Below, in pieces: positions 32,210 to 39,317 of a DNA stretch of 64,000 nt. Position 1 is the first letter of the stretch. Every line of letters starts with the position of its first letter. The notes under the pieces are model-generated. The model searched no databases. It was not told the DNA's origin and was given only the letters and a program-made list of their open reading frames with translations. The translations under genes and the position numbers were made by a program. This stretch comes from Vicinamibacteria bacterium (lineage in GTDB: Bacteria > Acidobacteriota > Vicinamibacteria > Fen-336), in assembly GCA_025994075.1 (NCBI GenBank), contig JAMQGV010000041.1, forward strand, positions 1 through 64,000, written 5' to 3'.

Positions 32210-33468
32210 TGCCCCGCGATCTCCCCAAGGTCTACCTGCGTCTCGACCCGAACCTCGACGCACACGCCGACCCCGAGGCGATGCTGAAGCTGATGCTGTG
32301 GGCCAACCGCCAGCCCCACAGAGGGCGCTTCCGGGACCTCGCCGTTCTCCGCCGAGTACTCGGCCCGAAGCGTCTCCAGGCAGCGATCGATCGTGGCGAC
32401 CTGCGCGAGGACGAGGACGGGACCGGCTACTACCTGGCCGGCTGGGACGAGTGGCAGGAGGGGGACCACACCGTGGGGGAGCGCGTGGCACGAATTCGCG
32501 ACCGCAGAAAGAGCACACGCGCGCGGCAAGAGGCACCATCTAACGCTGGTGCAGAGTTACAGGCCGTGGAGCGTTACAGCGCCGTTACCAGTCCGTTTCC
32601 GGAGCGTAAGTCTCCGTCTGAGGCGTTGGGCGTAGGGCGTAACGTACCGGTCGCTTCGCTCCCGGTACGGGCACAGGCCGGCCGGCCGGCATCAGCAGCC
32701 GTCCCCGCGCCTGCCGAGCTGCGCGAGCAGTGCCGAGGCCTGCTCGACCGCGGCAGCACCGCGGCCGCAGCACTGGGCGTCGCCTGGGACGCGGGAGCCG
32801 AGTTCGGCGCAGCGAGTCAGACGCCGCGTGGGGATCGCCTCGCGCTGCGCGACCTCGACGGCCGGCGCGGGTCCACGGCCTGGTGGCAGGCGACACGCGA
32901 CCGCCTCGAGGCGCGTGTCGCCGCGCTGCAAGTGCCCGTGCTGCAGACCGGCAACCCCCCGACCGAACCAGCGCCGACGTGCGATCGCGCCGCCGCGGCC
33001 CTCTGGGACCAGTGCCTCGAACTCACGCGAACGGACCTCCCAGCCCACGCCTGGCGCACGCTGTCGCTGTCGATGGGAGCCCGTGTCACGGACCGGCTGC
33101 TGGTCTTAGCCCCCGCGGCCACCGCGGCCCTCAGCCGCCAGCTCGGAACCGCGGCCGCGGCCCTGGTGCACGCAGCGGCCGCCCTGGGACACCCGGTCGT
33201 CGGCATCGACTGGCACGCGAGCACCGAGGCCTTCGAGGCGGAGATCGACGCAGCCCACGCCTGGCTGCAGCCGCGCTGGGGTCCGCTCCGGCTGGCGCTC
33301 GGCGCATGGCTCGAGCACTCCCGCCAACCCGACGAACCGCTGGTGGCGGCCGTTTGGCGCTGGCTCGATGAACCAACCGATGGACCCAGTCCGCCCGTGG
33401 CTGTCGCGCGGCTCATCGTGACGAAGCTCAGCACAGAGGATTCGGTCGCCTCACGGAGGGCGGTGTGA
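32209..33468 (+). CDS. Putative phage replication protein with winged-helix N-terminus
   Basis: 419 aa. Residues 1-105 resemble the N-terminal domain of phage replisome organisers: a winged-helix pattern with LKLMLWANRQPHRGRFRDLAVLRRVL, then GYYLAGWDEWQEGDHT and a basic linker. The middle is disordered. Residues about 250-320 (ALWDQCLELTRTDLPAHAWRTLSL, then DRLLVLAPAATAALSRQLG) loosely recall the DnaA N-terminal domain that contacts DnaB or the helicase loader. It would recruit host replication proteins to a phage origin, perhaps inside this gene. A replication role is inferred, not shown. Confidence 0.55.
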   Translation: MPRDLPKVYLRLDPNLDAHADPEAMLKLMLWANRQPHRGRFRDLAVLRRVLGPKRLQAAIDRGDLREDEDGTGYYLAGWDEWQEGDHTVGERVARIRDRRKSTRARQEAPSNAGAELQAVERYSAVTSPFPERKSPSEALGVGRNVPVASLPVRAQAGRPASAAVPAPAELREQCRGLLDRGSTAAAALGVAWDAGAEFGAASQTPRGDRLALRDLDGRRGSTAWWQATRDRLEARVAALQVPVLQTGNPPTEPAPTCDRAAAALWDQCLELTRTDLPAHAWRTLSLSMGARVTDRLLVLAPAATAALSRQLGTAAAALVHAAAALGHPVVGIDWHASTEAFEAEIDAAHAWLQPRWGPLRLALGAWLEHSRQPDEPLVAAVWRWLDEPTDGPSPPVAVARLIVTKLSTEDSVASRRAV

Positions 33469-33689
33469 AGCGGGACCAGCCCGAAGTACTCACGGCGCCG
33501 CTCCTGACCCTGGACGACGCGATCGAGGCCCTGCGCGAGGAGGTGGGCAGCGCGGCGAAGCGTGGTCACGTGTGCGAGGTGCGCGTCCGCGTCGAGCTGT
33601 CGGCGGACGGCCGAGTCACGGCCTGGGAGGTCGATCCAGCCAAGCGCCGGCCCGTGCCGCTGCCCAGAGGGCCACAGAAAGGTCCTTGA
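33465..33689 (+). CDS. Unknown small protein at the end of the early operon
   Basis: 74 aa with GTGA overlap upstream. One helix (LDDAIEALREEVGSAAKRG) is followed by two strands (EVRVRVELSADGRVTAWEVD). Its stop codon TGA is part of the TTGAC -35 element of the RNA cassette that follows. Confidence 0.58.
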   Translation: MKRDQPEVLTAPLLTLDDAIEALREEVGSAAKRGHVCEVRVRVELSADGRVTAWEVDPAKRRPVPLPRGPQKGP

Positions 33690-33715
33690 CGGCCGCGCTG
33701 AGCCGCGCGCATAGT
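33686..33715 (+). promoter_or_regulatory. Promoter of RNA cassette 1
   Basis: TTGACG (33686-33691, five of six), 18-base spacer, CATAGT (33710-33715, four of six). The -35 overlaps the stop codon of the gene before. The predicted start is near 33722. The second cassette has the same layout. Confidence 0.65.
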
Positions 33716-33720
33716 TCCCA

Positions 33721-33841
33721 ACGACGCAAACGCCGGAGCCCAATAGGAGCCCGGCGTGGACCGAGCGCCCGGGGGTAACGCCCGCCGGGGTAAGGGCCGC
33801 AGGACGGTGCAGCAGCACCGACCCGCGGCCCTTTTGCTTTT
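33721..33841 (+). ncRNA. Structured RNA cassette, copy 1
   Basis: About 120 nt between a predicted promoter and an intrinsic terminator. Hairpin 1 has arms CGCCGG (33731-33736) and CCGGCG (33751-33756) with inner pairs and an AATA tetraloop. A second small stem is CGGG/CCCG (33770-33773, 33781-33784). The third element is the terminator stem. Bases 33758-33834 are identical to 41988-42064. Within hairpin 1 the pair G33735-C33752 is A41965-T41982 in copy 2, a compensatory change. No open frame is conserved between copies. It could be a small RNA, an attenuator, or a put-like antitermination RNA. It lies directly before the transglycosylase gene. Confidence 0.7.
33794..33841 (+). terminator. 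Intrinsic terminator of RNA cassette 1
   Basis: Outer stem GGGCCGC (33794-33800)/GCGGCCC (33825-33831), with a nested CGGTGC/GCACCG hairpin (AGCA loop), then TTTTGCTTTT. This is the best terminator in this part of the prophage. Read-through would be required for expression of the lysis module from the same promoter. Confidence 0.82.
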
Positions 33842-33853
33842 CCGGGGGTCGGG

Positions 33854-34420
33854 ATGAAGACGGAGCGCTACAGGGCATTGATCGACGCGGTCGCCGACCA
33901 GGTCGGTCTCCCGCCGTGGACGTACCGGGGCCAGACGTTCACGCCGGGAGAGTGGCTCGAGGGCCAGATCCTCACCGAGTCCGGCGGCGACCCGAACGCG
34001 ATGCGGTACGAGCCGCACCACGACACCCCGGAGCGCGCCGCGCGCGAGGGCGACGGCGACCAGCCTGGCCGCGACGACGGCCTGCTCGAGGACGACCGGT
34101 CCTACGGGCTGATGCAGGTCCTGGGCTCGAACATCCGCCGCCTCTGCGGCGTGCCGCCCGGGACGCCGATGCAGTTCAGCTTCGCGCTGCTCCCCCTGGC
34201 CAACCTGTCTCTCGGCCTCCGGGTCCTGCACCAGGAGCTGCGCGCGACCGACGGCGACGTCGCCCGGGCCCTCGCGCGCTTCAACGGCGGCCCGACCGGT
34301 GACCGCCTCGACGCCTTCGGTCGGATGCGCCGGGCCGAGTACGTCGAACTCGTGGCGCGCCACGCGGCGCGCGTCCAGAACGCCAGGCGAGTCGCCGAGG
34401 CGGGGAGGGTGGACCGATGA
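33854..34420 (+). CDS. Lytic transglycosylase-like endolysin
   Basis: 188 aa, an SLT/goose-lysozyme-type domain. The catalytic Glu is E42 in EGQILTESGGDP; SYGLMQV (83-89) and ALARFNGG are the other hallmarks. It would cut the glycan strands of peptidoglycan at the end of infection. No signal peptide is seen, so release needs a holin. ATG at 33854, 13 bases after the cassette terminator; the next gene overlaps by four bases (ATGA). It opens the lysis module. Confidence 0.83.
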   Translation: MKTERYRALIDAVADQVGLPPWTYRGQTFTPGEWLEGQILTESGGDPNAMRYEPHHDTPERAAREGDGDQPGRDDGLLEDDRSYGLMQVLGSNIRRLCGVPPGTPMQFSFALLPLANLSLGLRVLHQELRATDGDVARALARFNGGPTGDRLDAFGRMRRAEYVELVARHAARVQNARRVAEAGRVDR

Positions 34421-34704
34421 CGCGCCTGATCGTGATCGCGCTGTGCAGCGTGCTGGGGGCCTGTGTCCCGATGCGGGCCTCGATCGAGATCGGGGCCGCG
34501 CCGAAGCCCCCGAGCACCCTCGAGCAGGACGTCCTGACCCTGGGGCTCTGCTCGAAGGAGATGACGCTGGCGGGGCAGCAGGCCTGCGCGGAGAACCAGT
34601 TGATCCGCGTCGGCGTGCGGCCGGAGGAGGCAGCTCGCCGCGTCCTCGAGGCGCTGCGCTTCGTGAACAGCGCCCGAAGTGGGCGCATGGAGGACGGACG
34701 ATGA
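34417..34704 (+). CDS. Phage lipoprotein (possible outer-membrane spanin-like)
   Basis: 95 aa. A short N-terminus, hydrophobic core LIVIALCSVLGAC and lipobox LGAC with Cys15 predict a lipoprotein. The mature part is short and helical. Its place after the endolysin resembles o-spanins (Rz1-like), which join the inner and outer membranes, but the Pro-rich mature segment of Rz1 is lacking. ATGA overlaps link it to both neighbours. Confidence 0.65.
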   Translation: MTRLIVIALCSVLGACVPMRASIEIGAAPKPPSTLEQDVLTLGLCSKEMTLAGQQACAENQLIRVGVRPEEAARRVLEALRFVNSARSGRMEDGR

Positions 34705-35192
34705 AGCTCCGGAAGATCGTGCTCACGCTGGCCTGCGTCGTCACCCTGGCCGGCTGCAACTTCAACAAGATCCTGATCGACAGCCCCACCGGGCCCAGCT
34801 CGACGCCGACGCCCACGCCAACCCCCACGCCCGTGGCGACGCCGAGCCCGACTCCCGTGGCCGAGGGCCTGGGCGAGGGGGCCTACGTCCGCGTCGGGGT
34901 GTTCGCTTACTCCTGCCCCGCAGGGGTGACGGCGCCGCGGAACGGTTCGGGGGAACTGCCCCTGGCGTGTACGGCGCACGTGACGGCCACGCCGAAGGAC
35001 AAGAACGGCGACGACATCCCGGCTTCGCAGCACGGCCCGTCGATCTCCTGGGTGGTCAGCGGGCCCGTGCTCTGCACGGCGCCGACCGAGCCCTTCAATC
35101 GGGATTGCCGCGGGTTGGCGGCAGGCACGGCGCAGCTCCGCGCCACGGTCAAGGGCGTCACGGGAACCCTGGACCTGACGGTCGTCCCGTGA
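34701..35192 (+). CDS. Phage lipoprotein with Thr-Pro repeats and Ig-like domain
   Basis: 163 aa. Signal and lipobox LAGC (Cys19) are followed by a linker of repeated Thr-Pro (TPTPTPTPTPVATPSPTP) that could span the periplasm. A C-terminal all-beta domain follows (SISWVVSGP, AGTAQLRATVKGVTGTLDL) of the bacterial Ig-like (BIG_2) kind. This would be exposed at the surface or in the periplasm. It may act as spanin, superinfection exclusion factor or lysogenic conversion protein. Confidence 0.68.
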   Translation: MKLRKIVLTLACVVTLAGCNFNKILIDSPTGPSSTPTPTPTPTPVATPSPTPVAEGLGEGAYVRVGVFAYSCPAGVTAPRNGSGELPLACTAHVTATPKDKNGDDIPASQHGPSISWVVSGPVLCTAPTEPFNRDCRGLAAGTAQLRATVKGVTGTLDLTVVP

Positions 35193-36136
35193 AGGGCGCG
35201 CTCAAGACGCTCCGGTTGCTGTTCCAGGGGAGGAAGCTCATGTCCGAGATCGAGAAGGCCGACCAGCAGAGGTTCAAGTGGGGCGTCAACATCCGGAAGG
35301 CGCTCAAGGCCGCCGGGGCTGACGTGCTGAAGGTGGTCGTCTTGGCGCTCGCCGGGCTCATCCTCGACCCGACCTTCTGGACGCGGGTGCTCGAGGGGAA
35401 CGTGCCCCCCGCCGTGCTCCTCGCCGCACTGCCGATCATCGGGGCCTTCACCGAGTCCGGGAGGAACTGGCTCAAGCACCGGTTCGGGATCGCGCTCGCG
35501 CTCCTGGTGGCGCTGCTGATGCCGTCGCCGGCTTGGGCGCAGACGCCGCCGCCCGCTTCCGACGCGGCGCGCGCGCTCGGCGCCGGCGCGCTCGAGGTGG
35601 ATCTGTCCGGCTGGACCCAGGCGATCGTCACCCGAGGGGAGAAGCGCGAGGTCGCCGGCGGCCGCGTGGTGGTCGACTACGCGATCTCCGACAAGCTGCG
35701 CGCGTTCTCGAGGATCGACATCACGGGCGCCCAGGACTTCGGCACGATCGAGGCGTTCGGCCAGTACCAGTCGTTCCGCGCGGTCGAGACGTTCGGCGGC
35801 CTGCGCTACCAGGTCAAAGCTGGCGTGGCCGTGGCGGCGGTCGGCGGGACCAGTTGGTCGATCGAGGGAGCGGACGGTCCCCTCGATCCCCGGATGGCGA
35901 CCGCTCTCCTGCTGGTGCGCCTGCCGCTGCCCGGCGGCGGCCACGCCTACATCGGCGGTGGTCACCGAGGACCTGTGGGTGGCGCCGCGCTCGTCGGGTC
36001 TGTGACGTACCCCGCGGGGCCCACGCGCTTGATCGTGGACTACGACCTCCCGCTCACCACGCTCGATGGCCTGCCCAGGCCGGGAGTTCTCAAGACCGGC
36101 GTCGCAGTTCCAGTCTGGCGCCGCCTGTTCCGGTAG
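35189..36136 (+). CDS. Membrane protein with holin-like N-terminus and barrel-like C-terminus
   Basis: 315 aa from a GTG overlapping the previous stop (an ATG at 35240 is an alternative). Residues about 44-85 carry two hydrophobic segments (VLKVVVLALAGLIL and PAVLLAALPIIGAF). A third segment (FGIALALLVALLMPSPAWAQ, about 95-115) looks like a signal peptide with an AWA-Q cleavage site. The rest is beta-strand-rich with alternating hydrophobics, like a small outer-membrane or periplasmic beta protein. No ATG, GTG or TTG start lies before the third segment in frame, so it appears to be a true fusion. It could be a holin or a conversion protein. Confidence 0.6.
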   Translation: MKGALKTLRLLFQGRKLMSEIEKADQQRFKWGVNIRKALKAAGADVLKVVVLALAGLILDPTFWTRVLEGNVPPAVLLAALPIIGAFTESGRNWLKHRFGIALALLVALLMPSPAWAQTPPPASDAARALGAGALEVDLSGWTQAIVTRGEKREVAGGRVVVDYAISDKLRAFSRIDITGAQDFGTIEAFGQYQSFRAVETFGGLRYQVKAGVAVAAVGGTSWSIEGADGPLDPRMATALLLVRLPLPGGGHAYIGGGHRGPVGGAALVGSVTYPAGPTRLIVDYDLPLTTLDGLPRPGVLKTGVAVPVWRRLFR

Positions 36137-36143
36137 TCGACGC

Positions 36144-36359
36144 ATGGCCCCGCAGACGCCGGACTGGGCCCGGTACGAGGCAAAGGTGCTGAGCGACCTC
36201 GAGCGACTCGAGACGACCACCGGGAAGATCCTCGAGGAGATCGGGGCCATGCGCGAGCAGCTCGCGGCGCTGCAGGTCCGCGCCTCCGTGTGGGGCTTCC
36301 TTGCCGGAGCCCTGGGCAGCGCATTGACCGGCGTGACCATCTATCTCCTTCGGCGTTGA
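36144..36359 (+). CDS. Small coiled-coil plus membrane helix protein (XhlA-like)
   Basis: 71 aa. A helical coiled-coil (residues 10-45, LERLETTTGKILEEIGAMREQLAAL) is followed by one membrane helix (VWGFLAGALGSALTGVTIYLL) and two arginines. This is the layout of XhlA-type holin/hemolysin helper proteins next to endolysin genes, supporting a role in lysis. Ends 4 bases before the HNH gene. Confidence 0.66.
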   Translation: MAPQTPDWARYEAKVLSDLERLETTTGKILEEIGAMREQLAALQVRASVWGFLAGALGSALTGVTIYLLRR

Positions 36360-36363
36360 GCCG

Positions 36364-36819
36364 ATGCCCTTCCCGCCCCTCACGACGTGCTCGAAGCCGG
36401 GGTGCCGGACCCTCGTGCGTTCGGGTCGCTGCGGCGCCCACCGGCTCATGGTGTGGGCGCAGTCTGCGGCTTCGAGCACGGCTCGGGGCTACGGGGCAGG
36501 CTGGAAGCGCATCCGTGCCCAGGTCCTCCGCGAGGAGGGCTCGTGCCGGCGGTGCGGGTCGAGTGGGCGGCCGACCGTCGATCACATCGTGCCCAAGGCA
36601 GAGGGCGGGACGGACGAGCGGAGCAACCTGCAGCGGTTGTGCGGTTGGTGTCAGCAGTCGAAGGCGGGCCGCGAGGGCGCGGCCGGTCGCCGGCGGTCTG
36701 TGGTTTCTGCGCCACGGCTTCTGGAGACCCCCGGGTGCCCCAAACGCGCGCGCGGCCATAATGAAAATCGTCGGGGGCGCGGCCATAACGGCCGAGCCCG
36801 CCGGACGGCAGTCTCCTGA
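36364..36819 (+). CDS. HNH endonuclease
   Basis: 151 aa. Zinc-type cysteines (CSKPGC, CGAH; CRRCG ... CGWC) flank the HNH core VDHIVPKAEGGTDERSNLQRLCGWCQQSKAGRE (here within residues 75-110). HNH proteins beside the small terminase are common in HK97-type phages and assist DNA packaging or cut at cos. The stop is 2 bases before the small terminase. Confidence 0.9.
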   Translation: MPFPPLTTCSKPGCRTLVRSGRCGAHRLMVWAQSAASSTARGYGAGWKRIRAQVLREEGSCRRCGSSGRPTVDHIVPKAEGGTDERSNLQRLCGWCQQSKAGREGAAGRRRSVVSAPRLLETPGCPKRARGHNENRRGRGHNGRARRTAVS

Positions 36820-36821
36820 AG

Positions 36822-37301
36822 ATGGCGCGGCCGCCGAAGCCCACTCAGCAGAAGCAGGATCAGGGGACCCTGCGCGCGCACCGCGAACGCGACAAGGCCC
36901 CCGAACCGCCTCCGCTCCTCGAGGTGCCGCCGACGCCGGCCGGCTTGTGCGACGTCGGTCGCAAGACCTGGGCGCATTACGCGCCGCTCCTGGTCGGCCG
37001 ACGCTTCCTCACGACGGGCGATCTGCTGCTGCTCGAGATGCTCTGTCGCGAGTGGGCGCGCTACCTCGATCTGGCCGCGGACGTCGCGCGCGACGGTGCG
37101 TCGATCGAGACGGCGACGGGCCCGAAGCGGAACCCGGCCGCGATCGAAATGAACGCGGCGTTCAAGAACGCCCTCGCTTGCCTGCGTGACTTCGGCTTGA
37201 CGCCGAGCTCGCGCGTAAGGGTGCGTGGTGGCGCCGAGCCCCCGGCGATGTCGAACCCGTGGGACAAGCTGAGGATCTTCCCCGGTGGCAAGGCGGGCTG
37301 A
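36822..37301 (+). CDS. terS: Small terminase subunit (P27 family)
   Basis: 159 aa. The P27 signature is present: a basic N-terminus (MARPPKPTQQKQDQGTLRAHR), LCDVGRKTWAHYAPLLVGRRFLTTGDLLLLEMLCREW and a late RIFPGGKAG. It recognises the packaging site and stimulates the large subunit. Its end overlaps the GTG of the large terminase by 17 bases. Confidence 0.92.
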   Translation: MARPPKPTQQKQDQGTLRAHRERDKAPEPPPLLEVPPTPAGLCDVGRKTWAHYAPLLVGRRFLTTGDLLLLEMLCREWARYLDLAADVARDGASIETATGPKRNPAAIEMNAAFKNALACLRDFGLTPSSRVRVRGGAEPPAMSNPWDKLRIFPGGKAG

Positions 37302-39153
37302 TGCGGGTCTTCGCCTCCGGGCTCTGCTGCGCCAGGTCGACCCTCGGGACGTCGCGACCCGATACGCCGCCGACGTCGTGGCCGGCAAGGTGCCGGCTGG
37401 CCAGCTCCACATCGCCGCGTGTCGCCGCCACCTCCAGGACCTGCGCGATCAGCGCGTCTCAGGGTGGCGGTGGGATGTCGAACTCGTGCTCCGCTTTCAG
37501 CAGTTCTGCTCCCTGGTGCCGATCCCGGACAAGCCCGAACTCCGGTTCGATCTCCAGCCCTGGCAGGTGTTCGCGCTGGGTTCGATCCTCGGCTGGGTCG
37601 ACGCCGAGGGACGCCGTCGGTTTCGTCGCGCGTACGTCGAGGTCGCGCGAAAGAACGCGAAGACTCTGATGCTGGCCGTGTTCGTCCTCTACCTGTGCTT
37701 CTTCACGGGCGTCATTCGAGCGGAGGCGTACTGCATCGCCACGAAGCTCGATCAGGCGAAGATCGTCTACAACTACGCCAGCGACATCGTCGCGGCCGTG
37801 CCCGAGCTGACGGCCAAGAAGGAAGGCACGATCGTCGAGTTCGGGGGCAAGGGGCCGCGTGCGATCCCGCGCCTCTATGACACGGTCACGGGCGCCAAGC
37901 TCGAGCCGCTCGCGGCGGACTCGAAGAAGGCCGATGGCCTGAACCCCCTGGTGTTCGTGGCCGACGAGCTGCACGAGCACCCCGACTCGAAGCTGGTCGA
38001 CAAGATGCGGACGGGTCAGGGTGCACGCACCGAGCCGCTGCAGGTTGCGATCACCACCGCCGGTGACGACCTGACGTCCTACTGCTACCGCGTCCGCACG
38101 CGCGGTGCGGCCGTCGTCAACGGCCAGGTCGAGGACCAGCGCTCTTTCGTGTTCATCTGCCACCGCGACGAGAAGGACCGCTGGTGGTCGAAGATCGCGT
38201 TGCAGAAGGCCAACCCGAACCTCGGCATCAGCGTCCAGTGGAGCTTCCTCGAGGATGAGGTCAAGCGGGCGCGCTCGGACCCAAGCGAAGAGAACACTGT
38301 CCGCCGGATGTATCTGTCGGACTGGGTCTCGCAGACCGTCCGCGTGATCCCCATGGCCCGGTGGGATGCGTGCCGCCCGCATCCGATCCTCGAAAGCCTG
38401 AAGGGGCGGCGTTGCTTCGGGGCGCTCGACCTTTCTCGCGCGCGCGACATGACCGCGTTCGGTCTGCTGTTCCCCCCCAGGGAGGATCAGGCGCGGCGAG
38501 TCCTGGTCGAAGGACTGTCGCAGCTCTCGGGCCCGCCCCAGGAGAGGGCCCACCAGCTCGGCGAGCTTCTGGCGAAGGCCAACGCAAGCCGCGAGCCGTG
38601 GACCTTCCTCGTCTGGTTCTGGGTGCCCGAGGAGGCCGCGAAGCAGCGCGAGCGACGCAACCTTCAGACCTACGACCTGTGGGCAAAGCAGGGCCACGTC
38701 ACGATCCAGGCAGGCGACACGATCGACTTCCTTGCCGTCAAGCAGTTCATCGTCGCGCAGTCCGAGATCTACGACATCCGGCTCATCGGGTACGACCCTT
38801 GGGGCGCAACGCAGCTCGCCCAGGAACTGGATGCGGAGTTCGGTCTCGAGCTCGTGCGTGTGCGGCAGACGATGGAGCACATGGCCGAGCCCTCTGGGCT
38901 GTTCCTGGACATGGTCAAGAAAGGCCTCTTCGCGCACGGTGGGCACCCCGTGCTGCGCTGGATGGCGGAGAACTCCGAGAAGAAGGCCGATAGCCAGGGA
39001 GCGTGGAAGTTCGTGAAGCCCAAGAATCCGGAGAAGAAAGTGGACGGGATCATTGCGGCCGTCATGGCCCTGCACTGCGCGACCCTGACGGACGAGGCGC
39101 AGTACTCCGATCAGAGCGAGGCCCTCACGCTGAACATCCCGGGTCTGGCATGA
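37285..39153 (+). CDS. terL: Large terminase subunit
   Basis: 622 aa, normal for HK97-type phages. The ATPase domain has a variant Walker A (VEVARKNAKT, 118-127), Walker B LVFVADELHEH (222-232) and a helix with DLQPWQVFALGSILG. The C-terminal nuclease has GALDLSRARDMTAF near 383 and a Mg-binding Asp in YDPWGATQLAQEL. It packages DNA into the prohead. GTG 37285 is used; the overlap with terS suggests coupling. A membrane-spanning small gene follows with ATGA. Confidence 0.95.
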   Translation: MARRADAGLRLRALLRQVDPRDVATRYAADVVAGKVPAGQLHIAACRRHLQDLRDQRVSGWRWDVELVLRFQQFCSLVPIPDKPELRFDLQPWQVFALGSILGWVDAEGRRRFRRAYVEVARKNAKTLMLAVFVLYLCFFTGVIRAEAYCIATKLDQAKIVYNYASDIVAAVPELTAKKEGTIVEFGGKGPRAIPRLYDTVTGAKLEPLAADSKKADGLNPLVFVADELHEHPDSKLVDKMRTGQGARTEPLQVAITTAGDDLTSYCYRVRTRGAAVVNGQVEDQRSFVFICHRDEKDRWWSKIALQKANPNLGISVQWSFLEDEVKRARSDPSEENTVRRMYLSDWVSQTVRVIPMARWDACRPHPILESLKGRRCFGALDLSRARDMTAFGLLFPPREDQARRVLVEGLSQLSGPPQERAHQLGELLAKANASREPWTFLVWFWVPEEAAKQRERRNLQTYDLWAKQGHVTIQAGDTIDFLAVKQFIVAQSEIYDIRLIGYDPWGATQLAQELDAEFGLELVRVRQTMEHMAEPSGLFLDMVKKGLFAHGGHPVLRWMAENSEKKADSQGAWKFVKPKNPEKKVDGIIAAVMALHCATLTDEAQYSDQSEALTLNIPGLA

Positions 39154-39317
39154 CGGCGCCACGGCCGGGAGTGCACAGCTTCGTCCGTCGGACGGCAGGC
39201 TTGGTGCTGATCGCTGGCGGCGTGACCGTCGAGCTTGGGCCGGGTTCGGCTTGCATCGTCCTGGGCGGGCTGATGCTCCTGCTCGACCTCGAGTCTCGGT
39301 GGAGGAGGACCTCGTGA
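39150..39317 (+). CDS. Small membrane protein between terminase and portal
   Basis: 55 aa, ATGA overlap with terL and GTGA overlap with the portal. Two hydrophobic stretches (TAGLVLIAGGVTVELG and ACIVLGGLMLLLDLE) make one or two membrane helices. Unknown; small membrane proteins at this place are seen in other HK97-like phages. Confidence 0.5.
   Translation: MTAPRPGVHSFVRRTAGLVLIAGGVTVELGPGSACIVLGGLMLLLDLESRWRRTS

Noticed and set aside
33721..33841. The RNA cassette as a known ribozyme or riboswitch
   Set aside because: No hammerhead CUGAUGA core, no HDV-type catalytic layout, and no conserved core of the riboswitch classes I know (TPP, SAM, cobalamin, c-di-GMP, fluoride); a GACGCAAA-like piece occurs only in copy 1.
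34795..34860. Tandem ACGCC/CCCAC-like repeat as a possible CRISPR or satellite
   Set aside because: It is in-frame coding for a Thr-Pro spacer of a lipoprotein; there are no spacers or direct repeats of CRISPR size.
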